Notes under the pieces: model-generated | What the model was told of the DNA's origin: nothing | Seen by the model: the letters and a program-made list of their open reading frames with translations, nothing else | Databases searched by the model: none | Assembly (NCBI GenBank): GCA_029964075.1 | Contig: CM057149.1 | Span: forward strand, 1,064,465-1,128,464 | Direction: 5' to 3' | Length of the DNA: 64,000 bases | From: Patiria pectinifera | Taxonomy: Eukaryota > Echinodermata > Asteroidea > Valvatida > Asterinidae | Shown here: positions 33,845 through 43,959 of the stretch, piece after piece | Numbering within the stretch: position 1 is the stretch's first letter | Layout of the letters: each line of letters opens with the position of its first letter | Translations under genes and position numbers: made by a program

Positions 33845-34298
33845 ACATGTATGACCTAAATCCAGTGTCAGTCCAACAATTTGCATTTATACTAGCTACT
33901 CCACATTTAAAGAATACTGATGTCTAAATGCAAGAAGGGTTTATGTACACCCTGTACAAATCTTGACCTGCAGTACATGTGCTTTTAACATGTTCCACAA
34001 TAACGTTACTATGCAACCAACAAATGCATTGAAAATACAACTTTTAGGCTTATAAAACGGTACCAAATATCACACTAATCACTAAATAATTTAGAGAAAT
34101 TGTTTAACAGTAAACTGTTGTACCAATCATTTAATAAACCTCAGCTGGATTATTGCTTTGGGTGAAGAATTTAACACAAGTTGCAAACTCTAAAACGCTA
34201 AAGCCATATTGCTATGGAGCGCTTGGTTACCGTCTTTCTGGTACAGCACCCTCACTAGGCAAAAAGAAGAAATCTGAGTTTGGCCGCTACATTACATG
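33845..34298. other. No gene recognised
   Basis: Short AT-rich stretch without coding potential or clear repeat ends. Confidence 0.4.
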
Positions 34299-34400
34299 TA
34301 CAGTCGACTCCTGTTATAGTGAAATCCACGGGACCGGTCAAAATGTTTGTTGTATCTGAATTTCGTAATATCATGTACGAAACGAAAATAAAATAAACAT
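34299..34400 (+). mobile_element. Single pogo/Tigger-like end
   Basis: TA is followed by CAGTCGACTCCTGTTATAG and GAAATCCACGGGACCGG, a sequence type seen at the ends of pogo/Tigger transposons. No matching opposite end was found nearby, so this is a truncated or solo end. Confidence 0.5.
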
Positions 34401-35734
34401 TACGAAGATCTGACGTTTTAATGCTTGATCATCGATGGGGAAGGAGTCAACAGCGGATGACCTGGATCACTTCGATGTTCAAAGTAAGTAATCTCTCCAG
34501 CACAAATTGTGTCATGGAGAGACATTTAAATTGTATTGTCCTTTCGTCTTGCAGATTTCAATGTGACAATGTGATAAGCGTTTTCAAGCACATGGCCGAG
34601 AGACCTTTGTCAGTTACGTTCCAGATTTTCCGGTCCGTCCGTGATCTGAGTAGATTTTACAAATTGGTAGAGCGCCCTCATAAGTCGGCATCCTAATGAG
34701 TGATGATGTCATAATCTTACATTGTGATTGGATATTAACGTCTGACGATTTTAATGTCATGCAAGCGGACGAGCTCATTGGCGTGAACAAGTTCATTTAC
34801 CCATAACTTTGCATATGTATGCATAATATCCAGCGTTGATGGTGATCAGTTTCTTATTGTCCCAGCTGGTTCCTTTTTACCCTAACTCCCTAGGGGGTGT
34901 GCAAAATCGTATTGAATGTGGAGGATTCAGGACTGTTAGGGCTATAGTTACGGATTAGACTTAGAGTGACAATGAAGACTAAAGTACATGTACATGTAGG
35001 CTACACAGACAAAAAACTAGGCCTACTTCATTTAGTGAGGGCCGAATATTGTAGCATAGCAGCGCACTTTGAACACTTTGTAGGTTAGGGGTATCTTCTT
35101 TCCAAGATAATGTCACTGTTTTCCCATTTACCGTTGAACGGTCGCACTCGCTACTGCAACTTACTCAACCAGCTGATGAGGCTGCATTTGGTCTGCTCCC
35201 ATGAGAAAATGAGGCATATTAAAGTTGTAGTTTCCGCTTCATGGTTGCTTTTCGGCAGGATCTTGTTTCATCACAGGCTTTGCTTCCATGTTGCTAGAAT
35301 CGTCCTGAAAACAAATTTTGAGAGTTACAAATTAATCATCATGTTGACATCCTGTTCTGATTACTACCATTACCCTTGTACCCTGTGCAACCAGTGGAAC
35401 CAAAGAGAACTGATATAAACTGCTGATTTTGTTTAAGTAAATCCAATTCATTTTTTTTTTCTTCATTTGCTCTGCTTTCCTGCTTTCAAACACACAATGC
35501 ATGATATTTTCTGTGGGTCACCAAAATAATGCAATGTGCACACAGCAGTTCACTGTTTATTTGGGGTTCACTGAGTATTTCAGGCTAAACATAGGGTATA
35601 GAAACAGTTAACTAACCATGTCAATGGCTTTTAGTATTTGAGAAGCAGTTCGACTGGTGGCAGAGCAATCGACATATAGCATCAAGATCAACCGATTGCA
35701 CTCAACATTAATACTAGTAGAACTAGGAGGCTAG
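34401..35734. other. No gene recognised
   Basis: Two plus-strand open stretches of 91 and 102 codons (34421-34696, 35110-35418) have no recognisable similarity or splice support. Intronic or inside the large inverted structure. Confidence 0.35.
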
Positions 35735-36430
35735 GTACGAAAGCCCATTAGCGCCACTGCAAGTATATATGTTACAGATTATGTAATTCGTTATTACGGA
35801 TTATTAATTCGTTATTACGGATTATTAATTCGTTATTACGGATTATTAATTCGTTATTACGGATTATTTAATTCGTTATTACGGATTATTAATTCGTTAT
35901 TACGGATTACTAATTCGTTATTACGGATTACTAATTCGTTATTACGGATTATTAATTCGTTATTACGGATTATTAATGCGTTATTACGGATTATATAATT
36001 CGTTATTACGGATTATTAATTCGTTATTACGAATTAAGTCTGATGTTCTCACACGTGGAGAGCACGTGACCAGGGGCCTATGTATATAACGCCGCTAGGC
36101 GGCGCTATCTTTGCATACAACGTTTGCACTCCTGTGCCATACTTGCCGAGTAATGACTCAGAACGTATGAGTAATTCGTAATAACGAATTAGTAATCCGT
36201 AATAACGAATTAATAATCCGTAATAACGAATTAATAATCCGTAATAACGAATTAAATAATCCGTTATAACGAATTAGTAATCCATAATAACGAATTAAAT
36301 AATCCGTAATAACGAATTAATAATCCGTTATAACGAATTAGTAATCCGTAATAACGAACTAATAATCCGTAATAACGAATTAAATAATCCGCAACATATA
36401 TACTTGCAGTGGCGCTAATGGGCTTTCGTA
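35735..36430. mobile_element. Foldback element with arrayed arms (TAATTCGTTATTACGGATTA)
   Basis: TACGAAAGCCCATTAGCGCC and CACTGCAAGTATATATGTT form the ends, mirrored exactly at the right (to 36430). Each arm is then about 13-14 copies of a 20-22-bp unit, TTAATTCGTTATTACGGATT on the left and its complement on the right, around a 130-bp non-repetitive centre with GCCGCTAGGCGGC. CTAG flanks both ends. Arms of subterminal repeats are the structural hallmark of foldback elements. No coding region is present. Confidence 0.9.
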
Positions 36431-36628
36431 GCTAGGGGCCTTTCCCGTTTGTAAAAATTTTTACATAAAGATACTAAAAAAAATTCAACTTGAACTGAAA
36501 AATAATGGGTAAAAAGTCTATTTTATCAGAATTATGAATAAAACTTTAGTGTCACGGAAGTCATTTGATCTTTACAGTGGCAAAATGCTCAAAAAAATAA
36601 ACAAGACATATGGGCCATGCCCGTCCGG

Positions 36629-36852
36629 GGAAAGAATTCCATAGATGGACGTCACTTGACACCCTGTGTACAAACCCTATGAGTATGAGACTGGTCTGAA
36701 AAATTATGTGTTTTCTCACTAAATATTTCAATATTTTCCCTGCTAAAAATATCACTTTTTAGGACATGTTAATACCGCTTTCAATTCTGATGGCTACTAG
36801 TATTAAGTCATTGCAGGGAAAAACTAGTGGCGTATGTATATGAATTCTTTCC
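36629..36852. mobile_element. MITE with GGAAAGAATTCC ends, copy 2
   Basis: GGAAAGAATTCCATAGATGG at one end and a GAATTCTTTCC end at the other; the interior parallels 32227-32419, with an insertion of about 20 bp. Confidence 0.8.
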
Positions 36853-36904
36853 AGTCTGACCACCGTGGTCATGGCGCAGTGCCACGCCACGCCATCCCAG
36901 CCCA

Positions 36905-37262
36905 ATACATGTCATGATGTGGCCAAACCCGGCCGGTATTGGCATACCATTCGTACACATGACGTAAAGACTAGACATGACAGAATGTGATGGTAAACGT
37001 TTACAAAGTCAACGTTTTTTATCATAAAAATTAAACTGCAACCCAGGCTTACCTTTCGCATAGACTTCTTTCTGGCTTCGGAGGTCGTTGACGAAAAATC
37101 ACTACATTTTGCCCCCCGTTTTTTCTACGTGTTCATCGCGTGAAGCGATGCAAGGTGTCTGCCATTTTGGATGCCGTGATAAACATTATGTCGTCTTCAC
37201 TACTGTACTGTACGGTACATGGTGGGCGCATACTGCTGCTCGCAACCCTGGGCATGTTGTTC
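36905..37262 (-). repeat. Unique arm of the large inverted structure, right
   Basis: Reverse-complement counterpart of 27672-28005 (AAACCCGGCCG, GGTAAACGTTTAC, GGCTTCGGAGGTCGT, GCAAGGTGTCTGCCAT). It runs directly into the GTTCGTTTATTTCTGAGTT array. Confidence 0.8.
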
Positions 37263-37298
37263 GTTTATTTCTGAGTTCTTTGTTTATTTCTGAGTTAT

Positions 37299-37662
37299 GA
37301 AGCCCGGGAGGCGACAGGGTGGAAATTTTTTTTTTTTTGTAATTGGCTAATTCGTTCCCACAAATTGCTAACTCGTTCCTATGAATTACAAATTTGTTTG
37401 CACGAAATGCTAACTCGTTTGCACGAATTGCTATTTCGTTCGCACGAATTGCTATTTCGTTTGCATGAATTGGCTAATTTGTGAGAACAAATTGCTATTT
37501 CGTACGATTTCCTAATTTGTGGGAACGAGTTGGTAATTCATGGGAAAGAATTAGCAATTCGTGGGAACAAATTAGCAATTCGTGCGATTGAATGAGTAAT
37601 TCGCGAGAACGAATCAGCAAATTACAAAAAAAAAATTCTGGCCTGTCCCTTCCCGGGCTTCA
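37299..37662. mobile_element. Small foldback with AATTGCTATTTCGTTCGCACG arms
   Basis: TGAAGCCCGGGAGGCGACAGG at the left is mirrored by CCTGTCCCTTCCCGGGCTTCA at the right. The interior is an array of a roughly 20-bp unit (GAATTGCTATTTCGTTCGCAC) that reverses orientation near 37510. It interrupts the right-arm array of the large structure. Confidence 0.85.
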
Positions 37663-38062
37663 CACTGAGTTGTTCGTTTATTTCTGAGTTTGTATATATT
37701 TCCGAGTTGATCGTATATTTCTGAGTTGATCGTTTATTTCTGAGTTAATAGTTTTATTATGAGTTGTTCGTCTATTTCTGAATTGGTCGTTTATATCTGA
37801 GTAGATTATTTATTTCTGAGTTGTTCGTTTAATTTTGAGTTGTTCGTTTATTTCTAAATTGTTCTTTATTTCTGAGTAGATTGTTTATTTCTACTGTACG
37901 GTTCATGGTTTATTTTTGAGTTGATCGTTATTTCTAAGTTGATCGTTTATTTATGAGTTGTTCATTCATTTCTGAGTTGTTCGTTTATTTCTGTGTATTT
38001 TCGTTTAATTCTGTGGTTTTGTTTTATTTTTGTTTTTGTCTTTTTTGCCCTAATGGCCGCCC
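37663..38062 (-). repeat. GTTCGTTTATTTCTGAGTT array, right arm end
   Basis: Complement of the left-arm unit in about 18 degenerate copies, ending in GTTTTATTTTTGTTTTTG and CTAATGGCCGCCC. Confidence 0.85.
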
Positions 38063-38073
38063 ATAGTACTGTG

Positions 38074-40395
38074 GTGTCACAGCATGATGAAGGGAGTTCG
38101 ATCTCAAACTAAATTAGGATGAGTGTGTGAATTGGAAGCTGTCCAGGTGAAGTACACAGAATCACCAGTTCAGTTCAATTTCAGCGATTAATAGAGAATT
38201 TATTCAATCATCAGCAGAATTAAGTTAATCAGGCATACATCAGCAAATCAGAGTAGAAATCAGCAGAATAACAATGAGTGAATCAGCTGCACTTAATTGA
38301 CAGCTGTTGATCCCAAGAATTACTTCCCCAGTATGAGCTGTATGATGTGGGGATCCCGGTCATGATGTAAAGAAAGATCCTCAAAGACAAAAGATCCAGT
38401 TTCATAAAAAAGATGGGTACAGGAAATAAGGATGCTGTACTAAAAGATCATCATCAGCTCAGGAAAAGATCAAGCTGAAAAAGATCATCAGGAAAAGATC
38501 CCCAGGTCTCAGTAGACCGCACCTACATACTGCCTATGGGAAAAAAGACACGTCAACACTGCAGTCAAAATACATGGTGGCTGTGTACACACAATGGCGG
38601 TCACACACACACACCGCAACTTCCTACGCTGCTGTGCATATACATGTAAGTACAACGTGTGTGTGTGTGGGAATATGCACGATTGTAGCTATGACGAAGA
38701 CACTGCAAAATTGGAAAGTTTGTGAGTGAAAGTGTCGCAAAAACACAGGTTTCCCACTAAGTTATAATAAAAAGGACACTCACCACAGATTCTAGAGGCG
38801 CCCACGTTCCCACTCAGCGCATGATTGTGCTTACCAAAAGCAAAGAGAAGGTGAAATTTCCGGAGGAATTCTCTGGCTCAAAATTAGATGACTGCCGGAT
38901 AGGGCTTTCAGCACATTTATGGTCCAAAACCAGAAGGTCATAAGAATAAGCCTGTTCGATTTGACGATATTTTACGATAATTCGATTATGTTTCCATATC
39001 GGAAATCATATTGATCTCTTACAAAAACAAAATCGGAATATCATGAAATACAATATGCCAAAAAATATTGCAATATCCTTTTGTAGTACCGCTTCTGTAA
39101 CCATTGAAGTAACCACTGGAGTGAAAAAAGTGCCAGTAAAGGGCTCCCATGAAAAACCGCAAATTCACTCTTACCGTTAGGTTTTTAGGGGCGGTACCAA
39201 CTGACTAACGTACGTGTATTGGATTCTGTGTGTCCCATGCGTAAACAAGCAACACAATCCTGACGGTCTTTTAAACCAGATTGTACTGAATTTCGCCCCA
39301 CTGACCACGTTGTAGACCATTACACCTTGGAGGAATAAATTGTTATTCCTCCATGGTTACACAAAGGGAAAACATAATCACATGCGTCTTCATGGTTACG
39401 TCTTTCCATTGAGCTATGCCTCTAATGAATTGAGATCTTTCCATTTGTCGGGGGGGGGGGGGGATCCTGGTAGCCAAATGGAAATAAAGTCTCTGACATT
39501 TCATAAAGAAGTTACGGTGCCTATTTCTGTTTTGACAGAAATGTTTCATATGGAACACTGTTTATTCTTTAAATGTGACCTCAGTTCCATCACATTTGTG
39601 GCATTGTATGCTGCCCCAGGTTGTACGTAGTCCACCCGAATGTAAATGGAGTCCACTTCATGCATTATGCATGACGTGTGCACGTGTACTGTGTCGCGGT
39701 CAAGTGGCTTGCATATTTCTCATCTTGGGAAATTCCCATGAACTTATACGTGTTGAATGGCCGTATTATTCTTTGATGATTGGCATGACTCCATCACGTA
39801 ATGTTTTAGGTGCAGGTATATTTCTCATGTTGAGAAATTCCCTTCTACATAGCACAAGGTTTATATTTATTTATTGGATCACAGTTTTAGTGACTATAGT
39901 AACTGAAACAATCCTGTTATCACAGGGAATTATTCTTTGGTTCTGATCGCCGCTGCTTATGGCTCCAGTATGTGTTTTATGTTTCGTGCGTGCGACAACC
40001 AGTGATGTAAAATGGCTTCCAAATGCCCGTTGCACTGTGCATTGCATGCTACCGGTACCATCGTTCTTTCCCCGTGAGATCCATTTCTATTTGCACATTT
40101 ATTAAACATTTTAAGGTAAATTTTTACGATTTTTGAATGTGCGTTTTTTACTTAGACAAATGAAATAGACGATTTTGTTCAGGACATAATTATTTGGACC
40201 ATCGGGACTACCTTGATGCATTGGCGACTTCGGTCGTATTTCTTTTAATTATTCCATTGTTCCATCATGGTTCCATGAATGGAAAAATTACGTCATCACG
40301 ATAATATCACAATATCCGATATTTTTTCATGATATTGCGATTTAAAAAATAAATGAATATTAAACAGGCTAACATAACAATGGCTGAAAATCCCC
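38074..40395. other. No gene recognised
   Basis: Holds an AAAGATC-rich stretch near 38390-38500, a TGTGTGTGTG tract near 38658, a G run at 39451-39462 and small inverted repeats such as GGAGGAATA / TATTCCTCC near 39330. AGCCTGTT (38949) and AACAGGCT (40363) with AT-rich flanks could be ends of a TIR element, but the match is short. Confidence 0.35.
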
Positions 40396-40430
40396 CCCCC
40401 CCCCCACAGTAGTGTGGTTGGGGTCTACGA

Positions 40431-40590
40431 GCGAATACTTACCTGTAGAGCGAATACTACATATGCATTGTTCCCTATGCCGGCAAGCAATTTGCTAAGA
40501 GTTTTACACAATAGCGCCCTCACGTGTCCTACCCACGACGCCCTGTGACATGCACATTACGTTAGCGTCCTCTTTTTCTCAAGCGTTACT
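40431..40590 (+). repeat. DIRS-1 inverted terminal repeat, left
   Basis: TTACCTGTAGAGCGAATACT through GGTTACGTTAGCGTCCTC-like sequence is the reverse complement of the right terminus over about 150 bp. A run of 14 C at 40392-40405 precedes it. Confidence 0.9.
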
Positions 40591-40619
40591 TGCAGAAGCA
40601 CTCAAGGAATCGAGTAAAG

Positions 40620-40745
40620 TGGGGAAGGAGGGAGGGGTGCTCTACAGGTAAGTATTCGCTCGTAGACCCCAACCACACTACTGTGGGGGGGGGGGGGAGT
40701 CTACATCACTCTACTTACCTGTAGAGCGAATACTACATATGCATA
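40620..40745. repeat. DIRS-1 internal complementary region
   Basis: First half: CTCTACAGGTAAGTATTCGC through CCACACTACTGTGGGGG, the complement of the left outer end including its C run. Second half: GTCTACATCACTCTACTTAC onward, the complement of the right outer end. The two ends are thus represented head to head, as required for the circularisation model of DIRS elements. Confidence 0.92.
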
Positions 40746-41015
40746 GACTCGCACCGAATAAGGCGGTGGGTATACGCGAATTACCGTATGTCTACAGGGG
40801 TGTAAGACATGAGGCGTGTCCAAAGGCAAACAACACCAAACCAAAAAACCTACACCCCAGACGCTCTAGGCTTCACCTCGTAAGGGGAACCCAAAGAGCT
40901 CGTGCGCAAAAAGTCAGGGGGGTGTAACCATTATGGGAATGAACACATGATAGGTACACCTAATTAAACTTAATGCCCATAAAAATATATACATGTATAT
41001 TTATATGCTCACCCG

Positions 41016-42064
41016 TTAGTGCTTCCGTGAGGCTCGACTGGCCGCCAGCAGCACTTCTCTTCCAGCCTTGCCATCTGCCTGGAGGACATCCTTCAGGTAG
41101 CATTCGGAGAACGTGTTAGGGTTCTTCCAGCAGGCTGCCTTGACGATGTCACCTAGGGGGACACCCTTAAAAAAAGGCCCACGAGATGGACACTCCCCTG
41201 ACCTCATGCGCTTGAATGGGTCCCTGGGTCGCTGGCCAGCCGCCCGGTACGGATAGCTGTCACGATCCAGCGAGTGATTGTATCGCGGGACGCCGGCCCA
41301 TGGGGTGGGGTCGTCATGATGAACAATTTGTCGTGTCCTTTACGAAGTGACTTCGTACGGTTGACATACCACTTAAGTGCTCGAACTGGGCACCAAAGTT
41401 TGTCGTTTGTCTCGTTTGAAAAAGACTTGATGTCCGGGACAAAGATGTCCGGGGGCGTAAAGGTCTCCGACTGGTTCTTTGTGAGAAAACCGGCCGTAGG
41501 GATCAGGCGGACACCGCCCGTTCCCCACCGGATGTGTCCTGTCTGCATCGATAACGAGTGTAGTTCGCTACGTCATCGGGACGTAGCGACAGCCAATAAA
41601 AAAGCTACTTTGATGGAGAGTTGTAACAAAGTTGAGCAATTCATTGGTTCAAAGGGAGCCTTCGCCAGTGTAGATAATACACTGAAGGGGTCCCAAGATG
41701 GGATTAATGTGTGTACTGGGGGACGAGTATTAAACATCCCCTTGATCAGTTGGCTAATTGCAGGGTTGCCGGAAACGGAGGAACCGTCCGAAAATCCCTG
41801 ATGGATCGCGGCAACGGCCGATCGATAATTTGTGACCGTGGCCGTCGTGAGCCCACTGTTAAAAAGGTATAGGAGGAAATCCCCCACTTCCCCTACAGAA
41901 GTATTGGGGGGATGAATGGATTGCCGTCTACACCATTTAAAGAAATGGCGTAGTCGGCTATCGTACACCTTTCTGGTTGAGGCTCTACGGGACTGGGCTG
42001 CAATTGTTGCAGCTCGTCGCGAAAGGCCTGCTGAGCAGAGGGATCGCATGACAATACCCAGCAC
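41016..42064 (-). pseudogene. DIRS-1 tyrosine recombinase, broken
   Basis: The N-terminal core-binding segment (STRKVYDSRLRHFFKWC, VGDFLLYLFN, TATVTNYRSAVAAIHQGF) and the start of the catalytic domain (LLAVATSR, the first Arg region) are in one frame. A UGA follows directly. A second frame carries CPVRALKWYV; a third holds the HEVRG box (His and Arg of the HxxR motif) and a further one KAACWKNPNTFSECYLKDV with the nucleophilic Tyr. Family function: integrates the element by site-specific-type recombination. At least two frame changes and one stop. The 5' part of the domain overlaps the end of the RT-RNase H frame, as is common in DIRS elements. Confidence 0.85.
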
Positions 42065-42143
42065 GTCATGTGAAGATCCCCCGGAGCTTGGTGACTGATT
42101 CCTGAGCTGGGCTGATAAAGGAGATCGGCCCTCCTCGGTAGAA

Positions 42144-43949
42144 TTACCGGGCGGTGAACCAAGAGTCGGACGAGCCGAGGAAACACGGCTGGTGGGGCCA
42201 GAAGGGGGCTATGAGGAGAATTCGGCAATCCTCCTGCTCGATCTTGGTCAGCACTCGAGAAACGAGGGAGATGGGTGGGAAGGCGTAGGCCAGTAGGACG
42301 CCCCACCGCACCGACAGTGCATCGGTCTGCCACGCGTTGGGATCTGGGCCCCTCGCGCAGTAGATCGGTAGCTGATTGTTCATTCGCGACGCGAATAGGT
42401 CCACATGCGGCCGGTCGATTAGTCGGAAGATCGATTGAGCCACCTGTGGGCGCAGTGACCACTCTGTCGAGGCGATCCAGCCTCTGGAGAGAGCGTCGGC
42501 TGTGAAGTTCTCTTCGCCCGGGATGTGGACTGCCGACAGTGCTATCCCGTGATGTATGCACCAGAGGGTGAGATCCCACGTTAGTGCACACAGATGGCCT
42601 GACCGAGTGCCACCCTGGTGATTGATGTATGCCACCACTGTGGCGTTGTCGCATCGTACCAGGACTGCTTGCCCTCTGACGTCCGACTGGAAATGTTTTA
42701 GTGCGTTGGTGACTGCCAGCATTTTCAGGACGTTGATGTGGGATGATTGATGTGCGGGGCCCCATACGCCTGCGACCTGTCGCGGGTGGAGGGTAGCCCC
42801 CCAGCCGTACCCAGACGCGTCAGTTGTGATAAGTACCGACGGGCGGGGCGGGCGGAAAACGCAGCCCTGCGTTATATTGGCCTCGACTAGCCACCAACGA
42901 AGGTGGGGGACTAGCCAAGACGTAGTGGGCACCGGATGGTCGATCGGGTGCCAGCGGGGTCTGTAGAAAGAAAGCAGGTGAAGTTGAATTGGCCTCATCC
43001 TCAGCCTGCAAAAATCCACTAAGTCCACCAGACTGGGCATAAGGCCCAACAGCCTGAGCCAGGCTCGGGCCGGGGCCACTACCGTCGGGAGGAAGAGGGA
43101 CACGCACTGCCGAAGGTTCAGCAGGCGGTCCTCCGATGGACAGGCCAGTCCCCTGCGAAGATCGAGGGATGCACCTAGAAAGGTGGGAACCTGAGAGGGG
43201 ACTGGATGGGATTTCTTGGTATTGATGAGAAATCCCAGGTCGGAAGCAAGGTGCCACGTGAGTTGGAGCGCCGCTTCCGTCTCCCCCCGAGAACGACCCC
43301 CTATTAGCCAATCGTCGAGGTACATGAATATCATGATCCCTTGTCGCCGCAGTGCTGCCCCAATCGTCTTCACGATCCGGGTGAACACCCGTGGAGAAGT
43401 GGACAGCCCGAACGGGAGCACCACAAATTCGTACAGTATATCTTTGTAATGGAAACGTAGGAATTTGCGGTGCTCCGGCCTGATCGGTACGTGAAAGTAC
43501 GCGTCTTTCAAGTCTATACTGGCCGCCCACGCGGGCGTGATGATCGATTCGAGAATGGTCCGTAACGTTTCCATGCGGAAACGTTTCGGACGTATGAACT
43601 TGTTGAGGGGTTTTAAGTTCAATATTGGACGCCACACGCCGGTCTCCTTCTTGGGGGCCAAGAAGAAGGTTGACATGAAACCTGCCCGGTTCCCTTGGGG
43701 GACAACACGAACTGCTCTCTTTAGAAGGAGGGCGTCGTTCTCCTCCTCGAGGGAGCGGCGTTTTGCTGTGTCGGGCGGTACGGGCGTTGTCTGAATAAGC
43801 ATGTCCGATGGGGGGGTTCTCGTAAACTCGAGCGCGTAACCACTGCTGATCGTTTCGAGGACCCACCGGTCGGAAGTTACCTGCACCCAGGACCCCACGA
43901 ACTCCTGAAGGCGGCCTCCCACGGATCCAGCATAAGTCACTTGCGCCAC
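42144..43949 (-). CDS. DIRS-1 reverse transcriptase-RNase H, 601 codons
   Basis: RT motifs: FFLAPKKETGVWRPILNLK, SIDLKDAYFHVPI, LPFGLSTSPRVF and the catalytic YLDDWLIGG (YxDD with Leu, usual in DIRS). RNase H follows with ITTDASGYGWGA (first Asp), the MLAVTNAL Glu-position segment, VRCDNATVVAYINHQGG (Asp) and FTADALSR (Asp). The C-terminal tail after the RNase H (SRMNNQLPIYCARGPDPNAW) is typical of DIRS pol. The frame is uninterrupted. An alternative frame open across the same DNA is discussed in the findings. Confidence 0.93.
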   Translation of the reverse strand: MAQVTYAGSVGGRLQEFVGSWVQVTSDRWVLETISSGYALEFTRTPPSDMLIQTTPVPPDTAKRRSLEEENDALLLKRAVRVVPQGNRAGFMSTFFLAPKKETGVWRPILNLKPLNKFIRPKRFRMETLRTILESIITPAWAASIDLKDAYFHVPIRPEHRKFLRFHYKDILYEFVVLPFGLSTSPRVFTRIVKTIGAALRRQGIMIFMYLDDWLIGGRSRGETEAALQLTWHLASDLGFLINTKKSHPVPSQVPTFLGASLDLRRGLACPSEDRLLNLRQCVSLFLPTVVAPARAWLRLLGLMPSLVDLVDFCRLRMRPIQLHLLSFYRPRWHPIDHPVPTTSWLVPHLRWWLVEANITQGCVFRPPRPSVLITTDASGYGWGATLHPRQVAGVWGPAHQSSHINVLKMLAVTNALKHFQSDVRGQAVLVRCDNATVVAYINHQGGTRSGHLCALTWDLTLWCIHHGIALSAVHIPGEENFTADALSRGWIASTEWSLRPQVAQSIFRLIDRPHVDLFASRMNNQLPIYCARGPDPNAWQTDALSVRWGVLLAYAFPPISLVSRVLTKIEQEDCRILLIAPFWPHQPCFLGSSDSWFTAR

Positions 43950-43959
43950 GCCCCGTTGT

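Larger units (their letters stand above)
19788..38073. mobile_element. 18-kb inverted-repeat (foldback) structure with nested insertions
   Basis: The left end TCAGTACTGTATGGGCGGCC is mirrored by GGCCGCCCATAGTACTGT on the right. Just inside, both ends have A/T-rich sequence and then arrays of a unit close to AACTCAGAAATAAACGAAC (right side as its complement). Inside the arrays the arms continue as a matching unique segment (27672-28005 against 36905-37262). The left array is split by a 6.4-kb block holding a Ty3/gypsy element, by a hairpin and by a pogo-like MITE; the right array by a small foldback. The roughly 8.9-kb centre has no recognisable transposase. Whether all parts moved as one unit is inference. 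Confidence 0.65.

Noticed and set aside
35735..36430. CRISPR-like array
   Set aside because: Units are contiguous without unique spacers, in two opposite arms, in animal DNA: a foldback transposon, not CRISPR.
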